From: Malassezia japonica | Lineage: Eukaryota > Basidiomycota > Malasseziomycetes > Malasseziales > Malasseziaceae | Reading direction: 5' to 3' | Assembly (NCBI RefSeq): GCF_029542785.1 | Contig: NC_083370.1 | Coordinates: 372,001 to 436,000 of the forward strand | Length of the DNA stretch: 64,000 nucleotides | Shown here: piece after piece, positions 28,507 through 39,008 of the stretch | Layout of the letters: each line of letters starts with the position of its first letter | How positions within the stretch are numbered: the stretch's first letter is position 1 | Position numbers and translations under genes: made by a program | The notes under the pieces: model-generated | Seen by the model: only the letters and a program-made list of their open reading frames with translations | Told to the model about the DNA's origin: nothing | The model's database searches: none

Positions 28507-29865
28507 ATGAATGCCCTGTGCGGGGGATGCGGCGGGGTGGGCACGGTGCATTTCCTGGAGGAGGCGGGGACTGAGGTGTGCACCGCGTGTGCAGCGCTCG
28601 CGGGGGAGTGTGCGCTGGATGTGCCACACAATGCGGCGGCAGAAGCGGCCGAGCCATGGCCGACCGACGCCGAGAAACACCTCCGGCACCATACCTACGA
28701 CGCAGCAGCAGCGCGGCGCGCCGCACAGCGGCGGCGCGAGGCGCAGTATACGGGCGTGATCCATAGCGCGGCGACACGGCTTGGGTATGCGTATGCTAGC
28801 GAGCGTGCCGCAGCCCTGTTTTCGAGCTGCGAGGGGCAGCGCGCTGCCGCCGCCGCCGCCGCCGCCGCCGCTGCAGCGCTCTACGCTGTGCTGCGCAGCG
28901 ACCGGCGGGCCGTGGACGCACCGGCCGTCGCGACCGCGATCGAAGTCCCGCTCGCGGCACTTGTGCGTGCATTTCGCCTACTGCGCGATCGCGCGCCGTT
29001 CCGCGACGTGTGCCTCGACGATCCATCGATCTACACGGCAGGCCATATTGATTTCCTGCTGCTCATCTCCGACCAGATACCCCACCCTAACGGCGAGCGG
29101 CTCCACGGCACAGAAAAAGAGAAAGCACTGTGGCTTGCGAATGCTGTCGCACAGAGCTGCCTGGCCTACGAGCTTACCGGGCTCGACATGCAGCCGTTTG
29201 CCTTTGCCATCGCACTGCACGCCATCGAAGGCGCATTGCAGCGCACGCTGACCATCCGCACGCTCCTTCCGTATGCTCATGGTGCCATGGCGCACCGGCT
29301 GCGCGTAGGATGCATCGCTGCACCCCCAAGCGGCTCGGCGTCGACGATCCTCGCCCGCTACGCCGAGATCGAAAAGATGCTTGTGCACGCGATCGCGCAG
29401 CTGCCGTGGGTCGCCAACCGGCCCAAGAAGCGAAAATTTGGGCGCCGCGACGTTGCGCTCTACCTCGAGGACGCGGCGCGTATGTGGGACAAGCACGGCG
29501 CGCCAAAGCCCCTCGCCGCGCAGTGGACCAAAGCCTTTCGCGCCGAGGTGCCCGAGAAGGACGATGCGCCGGCTGTGCGCCGGCCGACGATTGCCGAGCG
29601 CCTAGGCCTGACGCATGCCGCGATCGATGCGATGGGCGACGATCAGGTCGATCGCATCCTCTTTTCGCGCGAGGAGCTCTTGTCCTACTTCCGTACGCCC
29701 GAGGAGCAAGCTGTCGTGTGCCAGCTCAAGGGATGGGACGACAAAGAGGCGGCGGTGCCTGAGCCCGTCGCAAAAGATACCCCCCACCGCCTACGTAATG
29801 ACCCCGAGCTGTATATGCCGCTGAATCCCGCCGATCTTTCCGACGGCTCGGATTGGGAGGCCTAA
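28507..29865 (+). CDS. Divergent TFIIB-family factor, BRF1-like
   Basis: 452 residues, single exon. An N-terminal zinc-ribbon pattern (CGGCGG, then CTAC about 20 residues on) is followed by a cyclin-like repeat region. That region includes an Ala-rich helix (QRAAAAAAAAAAAALYAV) and DPSIYTAGHIDFLL, which resembles the BRF1 DPSIYIHRFA block. A later acidic segment (DDQVDRILFSREEL) is like the C-terminal BRF1 homology region. I read it as the RNA polymerase III TFIIIB subunit or a paralogue, but it is shorter and more divergent than usual BRF1, so the call is tentative. Confidence 0.5.
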   Translation: MNALCGGCGGVGTVHFLEEAGTEVCTACAALAGECALDVPHNAAAEAAEPWPTDAEKHLRHHTYDAAAARRAAQRRREAQYTGVIHSAATRLGYAYASERAAALFSSCEGQRAAAAAAAAAAAALYAVLRSDRRAVDAPAVATAIEVPLAALVRAFRLLRDRAPFRDVCLDDPSIYTAGHIDFLLLISDQIPHPNGERLHGTEKEKALWLANAVAQSCLAYELTGLDMQPFAFAIALHAIEGALQRTLTIRTLLPYAHGAMAHRLRVGCIAAPPSGSASTILARYAEIEKMLVHAIAQLPWVANRPKKRKFGRRDVALYLEDAARMWDKHGAPKPLAAQWTKAFRAEVPEKDDAPAVRRPTIAERLGLTHAAIDAMGDDQVDRILFSREELLSYFRTPEEQAVVCQLKGWDDKEAAVPEPVAKDTPHRLRNDPELYMPLNPADLSDGSDWEA

Positions 29866-29871
29866 TGTAGA

Positions 29872-31493
29872 CTATCCACCCGGCACTTCTTCACGGTGCA
29901 CACCCCGCGGGCGGTCCTTGCTTTTCTCGCCGGCCAGGTCGCCGTACCAGTCGCGCGAGAGACCCGCCTTGGAGCGGTCCGACTCGTTAAACGGCCCTTT
30001 GAGCTTGCCGGTAAAGTTTTTGCGGACCTCTTCGCGAAACACGTCGACGGGGCTCAGCGGCGTAGGGCTCGTGGCACACAGGTACGTCAGCCAGCGGTGG
30101 CCCGCGGAGACGTGAGTGATCTCGTCGAGGTGGATCACCTCGAGTGCCGCGACCGAGCGCGTGTCGCCGGCGACGCCAAACTTGCGGATCGTCTGTGGAT
30201 TCACATCGAGGCCCCGCGCTTCGTGGACGAGGTGGATGATGGCTGCGTGAGCGAGGATACGTACACAGGCGCGCATACAAACTCTCGGACGTCTCGACGG
30301 CCGACTCCCACAGGCCGTGGTGCACCGGCAGTGCGCCAAAGTAGCTGCCCATCTCCATGAGGCGCTTTTGCAGGAGCGTAAAGTGCTTGGCCTCGTCTTG
30401 TGCGACCTTGAGAAAGTCGGAGTAGAACTGCGTAGGGAGCGACGCAGGAGGGCGTGGATTGTCGTCCGTGCGCATCGCAGCAGCGCTCAGGCGCGGCGCG
30501 CGGGCGATAATGCTGCGTCGGTCAGTCGAGCGACGTACTCCCAAGCCAAATCGATCGCCCACTGCTCGATATTCGCGAGCGCATGGAGGAGCGCAATGCG
30601 GCTGCGCTCCGTGCCGGCCTTACCGCGCCGCCCTTCGTGGCCGGGATCGACGCGGTGCTCGGACGGGAGACGCGGCGGCCATTCCGGCGGTGTTTCTTGG
30701 TCCGGCACGGCCCACTGGCCGTTGGCGTCCCAGCGCCCGCCGCCGACCGTGCGGCACTGCCCGCTGCGAAAGGCCTCGGTCGCGTACTGTGTGTAGGCGA
30801 CCTTGGCCAGCGGCTCGGGCGTCGCGAGGATCAGCGCGGCCCAGGCACAGAGCGTGCGCGGCGCAGGCTCCGGGCGCGGCACGGCGGCCCAGTCGAACGA
30901 CGGCGGGTTGTGCGCATCGCCCTCTGGCTTCGCCTCGTGCGGCGCGTCACGGGGGGGCTGCGCAAAGGCTGCGTGAGGCGCGCAGCGTACCTTCCGAGAC
31001 AGGGCGAATTTCCACGAGCTCCCACACCGATTCTCCGTCGCGGACGTCGTCGGTCGGCGGTCCAATCAGCACATCGTCCCCTTGCACGTCCACCGGGTAT
31101 ATACACGACGACAGGCCCGTCGACGACTCGCCTGAGCTCAGCTGAAAATCATATTGCTGCGTGAGAAAAGCGACGTACATGCCACCTGCGTGAGCGCGAG
31201 CACGTACGGGCTGCGTCAGCCGATGCACGTACCAAACCACGACCAAGTCCTCTATTTCGTCGTCGCCGCGCGACTCGAGCGGCGCGCTCTCGAGCGGCGC
31301 GCCGAGATGAGGGCACGCCGCCTCCATGCAGTAATATCTCGCTTGGCCATCGTCCGCGAACGAAAAGAGCACTGCGTGAGCCAGCGCACATACAGACAGA
31401 GTGGTACGTCTGTGCCACGCTGTTGCGCAGCGTAATATGATGGCGTGCGGCGCCGTCGAGCGCCGCACGCGCTCCGATACGCACCCAGGGCAT
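29872..31493 (-). CDS. Rieske [2Fe-2S] domain fused to ferritin-like DUF455 domain
   Basis: 487 residues from eight exons: 31394-31493, 31233-31371, 31208-31210, 31179-31185, 30991-31156, 30539-30968, 30265-30512 and 29872-30242. Six introns are 22 nt and one is 26 nt. Residues about 1-125 are a Rieske domain with C53-x-H55 (ACPHLG) and C80-P-W-H83. The second box exists only after joining the 3-nt and 7-nt exons. Residues about 255-480 are DUF455 (ferritin-like) with candidate diiron ligands E273, E322-x2-H325, E372 and E405-x2-H408. The Rieske part could pass electrons to the diiron site, suggesting a self-contained oxygenase; that is inference, and the substrate is unknown. Start at 31493 follows a CACGTG shared with the DUF1748 gene; 31517 is an alternative. 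Confidence 0.85.
31157..31232 (-). other. Micro-exon cluster: three 22-nt introns flanking 3-nt and 7-nt exons
   Basis: Within the Rieske-DUF455 gene. Read on the minus strand: intron 31211-31232, exon CCC (31208-31210), intron 31186-31207, exon GTGGCAT (31179-31185), intron 31157-31178. Every intron begins GTACGT and ends GACGCAG or CACGCAG. Joining TG, CCC, GTGGCAT and CAA gives Cys-Pro-Trp-His-Gln, the obligatory second Rieske ligand box. Removing the whole block as one intron would destroy the ligands and the frame. Confidence 0.88.
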
Positions 31494-31507
31494 GCCCGTC
31501 AGAGCAC

Positions 31508-31513
31508 CACGTG
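31508..31513. promoter_or_regulatory. CCACGTGGC E-box, Rieske-DUF455/DUF1748 promoter
   Basis: Extended CCACGTGGC in the 49-bp gap between divergent starts at 31493 and 31543. Confidence 0.5.
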
Positions 31514-31542
31514 GCATCTACGCCGCTTTCCGCATCACCACA

Positions 31543-31842
31543 ATGATCGGTCGTTTGGCGCGCTATGCGACGGATGCGATGATGGTCTCGACCGTCCTTG
31601 CTGGCATCAAGCATGCTACCGGTCTGTCTCCCGATCTTGAGCGCATTTCCGAGCCAAGCATTCGGAGCGGTGTGCAGCAGTACCTGAACGCGGGCGACTA
31701 CGTGTTTGGCGCCGCCGTGTCGTTCGCCCAGAACAGCAACTACTTCCGCGCATACGCGTCGTCGGGACATGTGTCGCTCTTTGGCGAGGACGGAAACCAT
31801 TTGCGCCAGTTCCCCTCGCCGCCCAAGTCGGGCAACTGGTAA
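31543..31842 (+). CDS. DUF1748 family small protein
   Basis: 99 residues from MIGRLARYATDAMMVSTVLAG. The first 70 residues match the fungal DUF1748 pattern (a hydrophobic N-terminal helix, then GDYVFGAAVSFAQNSNYF). Probably a small mitochondrial or membrane-associated protein; function unknown. An in-frame ATG at 31492 is rejected because it lies before the CACGTG. Single exon. Confidence 0.72.
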   Translation: MIGRLARYATDAMMVSTVLAGIKHATGLSPDLERISEPSIRSGVQQYLNAGDYVFGAAVSFAQNSNYFRAYASSGHVSLFGEDGNHLRQFPSPPKSGNW

Positions 31843-32036
31843 TGCCGCCGCGATAAAATGATCGCGTCCGTGCGTACTCGCATCTGTCTGTATCTCATGC
31901 ATCTCTACGACATTATCACAATCATATCCGTAGCCATCGATAGATGGAACGAAAGCATGCCGGGTGCCGGGCGCCGCGCCCGGCGCTCGCCCTACCGTGT
32001 TGCTTGCTCCACTTGCGAAATTCGCCCTTTTCCGCC

Positions 32037-32762
32037 ATGTTGCCAGGAGGGTCGATCGCGCTGGCGCACCCCGCGGTCGACGCCGAGACGCGCCTGCTGG
32101 TGCTCCCGCACCCCAGCAGCGGCGCGCCGACGTACTTTAGCACGCCTGCAGAAGGCGAACACGAGATGTACGAGCTGCTCGTCGTGCGCGCCGAAAAGCC
32201 GAGCGCACGGAGCTGGATGGTGGCCGCCCGCGATGCGCACGCGGGCGGCAGCGTGCTCGCAGACGGCGCGCTGCGTGTCCTCTCGCCCATCGACCCCGTA
32301 TTTGTGCTGCTCGGCCTCCTCGCCGAGAGCGACGCGGAGCGCCGTTTCTGCCCCGCCGACGACCTGGCCGAGGCTGCGGCCGAGCGGCACGCCCAGCGGC
32401 GCGCGACCGAAGGCAGCGTGCGCCCCTGGCCGGACATTGCGCCGTTTCTACTACATCCCCGCATGGCAGCGCACCTCCAGCGCATCTGCGATACCCAAGA
32501 CGAGCCGTCGGCGAGCGACGGACTCGTGTACCGGCTGAGCTATGACAAGATCGGTGCGCTGCTCTCGGACAAGTGCGCGCGCCTCGCGCAGTCGGCCGTG
32601 CACGACGCTGCGCCCGAGACGCTCGGGCGCCAGGTGCGCAAAGAGCTCGCCGATGCGCAGCATGCGAGCGACGCCGAAATCCGCGCCGCGCAAGAATCCG
32701 TCGCGCGGCGTCTGGTGCAGAGCTACCTTCCGCCGGCGGTCGCAGGGCGATGGGTGTCGTAG
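32037..32762 (+). CDS. Ribonuclease H2 subunit B
   Basis: Non-catalytic subunit of RNase H2, which removes ribonucleotides from DNA and resolves RNA:DNA hybrids. 241 residues from MLPGGSIALAHPA. The N-terminal beta-barrel ends in the family signature LSPIDPVFVLLGLL; a C-terminal helical part follows (YDKIGALLSDKCARLAQ). Single exon. Start chosen by alignment with the family's opening strand; the longer frame from 31944 adds a Cys-rich stretch without similarity. Confidence 0.82.
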   Translation: MLPGGSIALAHPAVDAETRLLVLPHPSSGAPTYFSTPAEGEHEMYELLVVRAEKPSARSWMVAARDAHAGGSVLADGALRVLSPIDPVFVLLGLLAESDAERRFCPADDLAEAAAERHAQRRATEGSVRPWPDIAPFLLHPRMAAHLQRICDTQDEPSASDGLVYRLSYDKIGALLSDKCARLAQSAVHDAAPETLGRQVRKELADAQHASDAEIRAAQESVARRLVQSYLPPAVAGRWVS

Positions 32763-32782
32763 CATGATACTGTACAGTCTAT

Positions 32783-33754
32783 TTATACACGCGTGGGGAG
32801 AGTAGGGGGAATCGGGGGCTCGTTGGTAGGCGCGCAAGGGGGTGGCAAAGGCGAGAGTGCCCAGGACCATTCCGCTTCGGCGCTCGACAAAAACGTCCGG
32901 TCTTCGCTCTCGGGGGTATGCAGAGCTCCTCGCTCCAGGGCGGGCGGAGCATTCTTCTCGTCTTGGAGTTCTTTGAGGTGCTGTTCCGGCGACCAACGCC
33001 ATTCTTCGCGTTCCAGTGCCGCGTACGGAGCCAAGCCGAATCGCGAGCCCGAGTGCTCAGTTTCGCTCAGTTGCGGCGTGGTCAGTGCCGACGGGCGTGT
33101 GTTGGACGGCGACCGGCTGGGCTCGCGGCGTTCCGGCGGCCGTTCGCATACGGGCGACCGTCCCTTTTGGGGCGTGCGCGTCGGCACCTGCCACCGATCG
33201 CTTGCGCCCAGCCGCTCGGTGGCGATGCGGATGCGGCGGCGCTCGGCGTCGATGTAGCTGGGAATCGGGATGCTTTTCAGATCGAGTTTGAGGTCCATCA
33301 GGGGCAGCGACACGTTGCTCGCGTTCCCCACCCTGCGGCGCTGGAGGACTCCCGCCGCAGAACTCTCGATGCTGGACGAGGAGCGCGGCTTGGTCCCGTG
33401 CTCGTACATCCCCCACGAGGAGGCGCGCAGGTCCGGCGGCGAGAGATCCGGCGAGCACGATCCCGTCCCGTTGCGCTCTGATACTTCCAGGTCCTCGAGG
33501 CGCCTCCGCGCTGCACGCAGTCGCTCCATCACTTCTTCGTCGTCGTCATCTTCTTCCTGCTCGTACTCGTCGTCGTCGTAGAGGTCATCCGAATCGAACT
33601 CGTCGTGTATAGGCGAGACAAGCGATCGGACGATCCACTCGCGCCGCGCAAGCTCAGTCTGCGATAATGTACGTGACGGCGGTAAGAGATCTGGAAGCTG
33701 GAGCTCTGGCACGCCGGGCGACATTTGGCCACCGTCCGCGTCACGGGCGGCCAT
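32783..33754 (-). CDS. Uncharacterised disordered protein
   Basis: 323 residues, single exon. A DELAR-like basic region is followed by an acidic run (DSDDLYDDDEYEQEEDDDDEE) leading into a short coiled coil (VMERLRAARRRLEDLEV). Then come Ser/Pro-rich disordered sequence and a Trp-containing segment (EREEWRWSPEQHLKEL) near the end. No domain recognised. The protein-like composition, the CACGTG 45 bp upstream and the tight fit between RNase H2B and complex I genes support it being a gene. Confidence 0.6.
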   Translation of the reverse strand: MAARDADGGQMSPGVPELQLPDLLPPSRTLSQTELARREWIVRSLVSPIHDEFDSDDLYDDDEYEQEEDDDDEEVMERLRAARRRLEDLEVSERNGTGSCSPDLSPPDLRASSWGMYEHGTKPRSSSSIESSAAGVLQRRRVGNASNVSLPLMDLKLDLKSIPIPSYIDAERRRIRIATERLGASDRWQVPTRTPQKGRSPVCERPPERREPSRSPSNTRPSALTTPQLSETEHSGSRFGLAPYAALEREEWRWSPEQHLKELQDEKNAPPALERGALHTPESEDRTFLSSAEAEWSWALSPLPPPCAPTNEPPIPPTLPTRV

Positions 33755-33798
33755 CGTCCGAGGCGAGCGGTAGCGAAGCGGGGTAGAGGGTCCGATGT

Positions 33799-33804
33799 CA
33801 CGTG
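33799..33804. promoter_or_regulatory. CACGTGAC E-box
   Basis: TCACGTGACCC between the divergent starts at 33754 and 33917; the same 8-mer as in the RPS10/RPS30 promoter. Confidence 0.45.
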
Positions 33805-33916
33805 ACCCATCGGCCGAGCTGACGTTACGCGCGCTGAGCGGGCGGGCCGCGGACCAATCGCTGGACGGCCATTACCCAGTGCCCTACGTTGCCCGTTTAA
33901 CTTCCTCACGCTGACC

Positions 33917-34642
33917 ATGGCCTCGCTGTTTGTTCGCCGCGTCGCGGCACGCTCTATGGTGCCTGTGGCGCCTGTGCGTGCCTTTTCGATGACGTCGGGT
34001 GCGTGGGCTAAGCCGATGCCCGGCCCCGCCGGCACCACTGGCCCCACCCAGATTTCGCCGGTGCACGATGCGCTCAACACGAGCAAGGACCACACGATCC
34101 CTCACTCGCACTACGCCCGCCCGTCGGCGCACGGCCCGGACTACTCCAACGGCCCGAGTGCGTTGGAGAAGGCCGGCCAGCTCTTCCTCTTCACCGAGCT
34201 TGCGCGCGGTCTGTGGATCACGCTGGAAAACTTTTTCCGCCCGCCGTACACGATCCTATACCCTTTTGAAAAGGGACCGATGAGCCCCCGGTTCCGTGGC
34301 GAGCATGCGCTGCGTCGCTACCCGACCGGTGAGGAGCGCTGCATTGCGTGCAAGCTGTGCGAGGCGATCTGCCCTGCGCTCGCCATTACCATTGAGAGCG
34401 AGCCCCGCGCGGACGGCGCCCGCCGCACGACGCGCTACGATATTGATATGACCAAGTGCATTTACTGTGGCATGTGCCAGGAGGCGTGCCCGGTTGATGC
34501 CATTGTCGAGACGCAGACGCTAGAGTTTGCAACCGAGACGCGCGAGGAGCTCTTCTACAACAAGGAAAAGCTCCTGGCCAACGGCGACCGCGCCGAGGCC
34601 GAGATTGCGTCGAATATCTACGCGGACCACCTGCAGCGCTAA
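33917..34642 (+). CDS. Complex I 23-kDa (TYKY) subunit (NDUFS8)
   Basis: Complex I subunit carrying the N6a and N6b [4Fe-4S] clusters near the quinone site. 241 residues with an N-terminal mitochondrial presequence. Both ferredoxin motifs are intact: [12 protein letters not shown] and [12 protein letters not shown]. The surrounding [10 protein letters not shown] and [12 protein letters not shown] blocks are near-invariant in the family. Single exon. Confidence 0.97.
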   Translation: MASLFVRRVAARSMVPVAPVRAFSMTSGAWAKPMPGPAGTTGPTQISPVHDALNTSKDHTIPHSHYARPSAHGPDYSNGPSALEKAGQLFLFTELARGLWITLENFFRPPYTILYPFEKGPMSPRFRGEHALRRYPTGEERCIACKLCEAICPALAITIESEPRADGARRTTRYDIDMTKCIYCGMCQEACPVDAIVETQTLEFATETREELFYNKEKLLANGDRAEAEIASNIYADHLQR

Positions 34643-34681
34643 TACCCTGTGCAGGGTCCGTAGTGCCTATAGCGCAAGCTT

Positions 34682-37249
34682 CTACGATTCAATCTGCTCG
34701 TAGACGAACGAGTGCGAGGCTTGCATCTCGGCGCTCCCCGACGAGTCGTAGAGCACGGGGTGCGCCGGGTCGAGCATGAGCGCATCGCCGTCGATGCTCT
34801 CGCCGTCGGTCAGCACGGAGTGCCCATCGTCGAGGAACGCGCCGTCGTACTGGCTCTCTTCGTGGTCGTCCTCGGCAATCGACGCGTTGCCACCGGCGTG
34901 CAGCGCGAGCTTTGCGCCCTCGCCCATCGCACTCACTTCGCGTACGCAGCGGGGATCGAGGTCGACGGCTGTCGCGAGGTGGTGCGCAATCTCGGAGGCG
35001 TACTGCCGGGGAAGGCGCGCCTCGCGCACGCCGCCACCGGGCGACGACGGTGGCGTCGCGTCGCTCGTCGCGTCGCTCGTCGTAAAGCGGCCGCCACCGA
35101 GGCGCATGTAGGAGCGCGCCAGGAGCAGGTGCACCTGCGGCTCCATCGGCGCGAGCGCACACACCTTGAGCAGCTCGGCGTGCGCCGCCGCCCGGCGCTG
35201 CGCAATCTCGCGGCCGGTCAGCGCGGCGACCTCGCCACGGCGCACCTCGTGCTGCGCCTCGTGCACAGTCTTTAGGAGGAGCTGCGCCTTTTTGAGGCGC
35301 GTCATGGCCGCCTTGGGGTTCATGCGGATCGCGCGCTGGTACACTGACAAGGCCCCGTCGAGGTTGCCGGCCTGCTCGAGGGCGTAGCCGAGCAGGTCGA
35401 GCAGCACGGGGTTGCTGCTGTTGATCAGGAACGCCTCGGCGTACGCCTCGCTCGCCAGCGCCGCGTTGCCTTCGCGCAGGTATACTTGGCCGAGGCCCGC
35501 GAGCGCGTTCCAGTGCCGCTTGTCGCAGCGGCGCGCACACCGAAAGAGGCGCACCGCACGCACGGGCTGGTCGAGCTCCAGCGCCTCGTAGCCGGCGAGC
35601 GTGTAGGCGTACGCACACTCGGGCGACACGAGCGTCGCCTGGACAAAGCACTGGTACGCCGCGTCGTGCTGGTGCTGCAGCGACCAGGTGTTGCCGGCAG
35701 CAATGTGCGCGACCGTCGCGCGGGGGTCAATCTCGAGCAGGTCCTGCGCAAGCGCGGAGAGCGCGACCTCGCGGTGCAGCTGAAAGAGCACCAGCGAGTA
35801 AATGTCCATGTGCATCAGCAAGAAAGGCTCTTGGCTCCGCGCCTGGGCAAAGTGCGTCTCGGCCAGGGCGTACTCGCTGCAGTCGTGCAGCGCACGCGCG
35901 AGCAGGCACTGCATGCTTGCGATGCGCCGGTGACACGCACGCAGCGAGCCCGGCGGCACGGCGTTGGCGTCCAGCAGCGGCAGCGCCTCGCGGCCGCGGT
36001 ACAGCCGCACCAGGCGGTACGCCTCGCCGACGTCGCGCAGCAGCTGCAGCGTGTACCGCTCGGATTCGCTCTCTGCACGCACGGCCGGACGCGCCTCGGG
36101 GCGGGGCGGCGCGTCAGTACTGCGCCGCAGGCCGCTGTCGGTGCGCGACGCGGCGCTCGCAGGGCGCATCCGCGGCTTGGCCTCGGGCTTTTTGGGCGCG
36201 GGGCGCACCGGCGGCCGCCGCTCCGGCTTGGGCGGCTGCGGCGCCGGGCGCTCGGTCGCCTGGTTGGTATTGCGCGACATGCCGAGCGTGCCGCGTGCCA
36301 TCTCCGAAGCCTGGCGCCTCGGCACGCTCGGCACGGGCGGCACCATGGTATCTTTTGGGGGAGGGGGGACCGCATTCGTGCGTGCCATGCCCGAGCGCAA
36401 CGCAGCGGCGCGCGGCGTCACGCGGCGCACCGGGCGTGTCGGGCGGGTGCTTGGGCCGCTCGGCGCGTCGTCTCGGCGGTCGTCCGGCCGCGCGCGCTTC
36501 ATCGGCTGCGGCTCAGGCCTGTCCGTCTTGCGCATGCTCGTGCTCGTGCTCGTGCTCGCCTCGGCATACGCTTCGGGGCCGCTCGGCGCCATGCCGATAT
36601 CGCACAGGCCGGTGTAGGCCCCCCAGTTGTACAGATCGTGCTGGCGCGCCTCTGCAAAGTAGGCCGCCGCGTCGCTGTACCGCGCCTGCTTCATCGCAAT
36701 GCGCCCGAGCTGCGTGTTGACCTGCGAGGCGTACGCGCCGTCTCGGTCGCGCTCCGGGGCCGTTTCGGGTGGTTGTGTCGCGTGGTGCATCGTCCACTCG
36801 AGCGCGTCCTGTGCCTCGCGGAAGCGCCCGAGCGCAGTGCAGGCCGTCGCATAGACCCGCGCGCTCTGCACGTCGGCAAACGTCGCGCTCGCGCCGCGCT
36901 GCAAGAGGTGCACGGCGGCGAGGGCGCCGGCGCGCGACGCGATGTTTGGCGCCGGCGGCGACGCGTGTCCCAGCGAGGAGGGTGCAAAAGGAAAGACGAG
37001 CTCTGCACCGCCCATCATGTAGCACGTCGCCAGCACGCGGCGCCCCTGGACGGAATCCGGCTCGAGCGCGAGCGCGTGCGACGCATAAAACGTCGCCGAG
37101 GCCACGTCGGGACTCGCGGCGGCGCCCGGCGCATCGGCTATCTGCAGGTAGCTCTCCGCGAGCCCCGCAAGATGCTGCGCATGGCGCGCGCGCGTCCCGG
37201 GCGGCAGATGCGCTGCGCTCCGCGGCGCAGCGGCACTCGCCCCTGCCAT
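34682..37249 (-). CDS. CDC27: Anaphase-promoting complex subunit 3 (Cdc27)
   Basis: TPR scaffold of the APC/C ubiquitin ligase that binds the IR tails of coactivators and Apc10. 855 residues, single exon. The N-terminal TPR block (FYASHALALEPDSVQGRRVLATC...) is followed by a disordered, basic, Pro-rich linker (about residues 230-400). A long run of C-terminal TPRs comes next (AAGNTWSLQHQHDAAYQCF, then GLGQVYLREGNAALA). The tail is acidic. Length and organisation fit Cdc27/Nuc2. Divergent from CFD1. Confidence 0.9.
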   Translation of the reverse strand: MAGASAAAPRSAAHLPPGTRARHAQHLAGLAESYLQIADAPGAAASPDVASATFYASHALALEPDSVQGRRVLATCYMMGGAELVFPFAPSSLGHASPPAPNIASRAGALAAVHLLQRGASATFADVQSARVYATACTALGRFREAQDALEWTMHHATQPPETAPERDRDGAYASQVNTQLGRIAMKQARYSDAAAYFAEARQHDLYNWGAYTGLCDIGMAPSGPEAYAEASTSTSTSMRKTDRPEPQPMKRARPDDRRDDAPSGPSTRPTRPVRRVTPRAAALRSGMARTNAVPPPPKDTMVPPVPSVPRRQASEMARGTLGMSRNTNQATERPAPQPPKPERRPPVRPAPKKPEAKPRMRPASAASRTDSGLRRSTDAPPRPEARPAVRAESESERYTLQLLRDVGEAYRLVRLYRGREALPLLDANAVPPGSLRACHRRIASMQCLLARALHDCSEYALAETHFAQARSQEPFLLMHMDIYSLVLFQLHREVALSALAQDLLEIDPRATVAHIAAGNTWSLQHQHDAAYQCFVQATLVSPECAYAYTLAGYEALELDQPVRAVRLFRCARRCDKRHWNALAGLGQVYLREGNAALASEAYAEAFLINSSNPVLLDLLGYALEQAGNLDGALSVYQRAIRMNPKAAMTRLKKAQLLLKTVHEAQHEVRRGEVAALTGREIAQRRAAAHAELLKVCALAPMEPQVHLLLARSYMRLGGGRFTTSDATSDATPPSSPGGGVREARLPRQYASEIAHHLATAVDLDPRCVREVSAMGEGAKLALHAGGNASIAEDDHEESQYDGAFLDDGHSVLTDGESIDGDALMLDPAHPVLYDSSGSAEMQASHSFVYEQIES

Positions 37250-37269
37250 GATCGACGGTGTTTGGATGC

Positions 37270-37275
37270 CACGTG
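37270..37275. promoter_or_regulatory. CCACGTGG E-box, CDC27/CFD1 promoter
   Basis: GCCACGTGGTT in the 38-bp gap between divergent starts at 37249 and 37288. Confidence 0.5.
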
Positions 37276-37287
37276 GTTCCCTCCGCC

Positions 37288-38987
<1,700 letters not shown>

Positions 38988-39008
38988 TCACCGTGCACGG
39001 TCGCCGCC

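Noticed and set aside
31157..31232. One 76-nt intron instead of three 22-nt introns in the Rieske gene
   Set aside because: It would remove the CPWH ligands and break the reading frame; each 22-mer alone has perfect splice signals.
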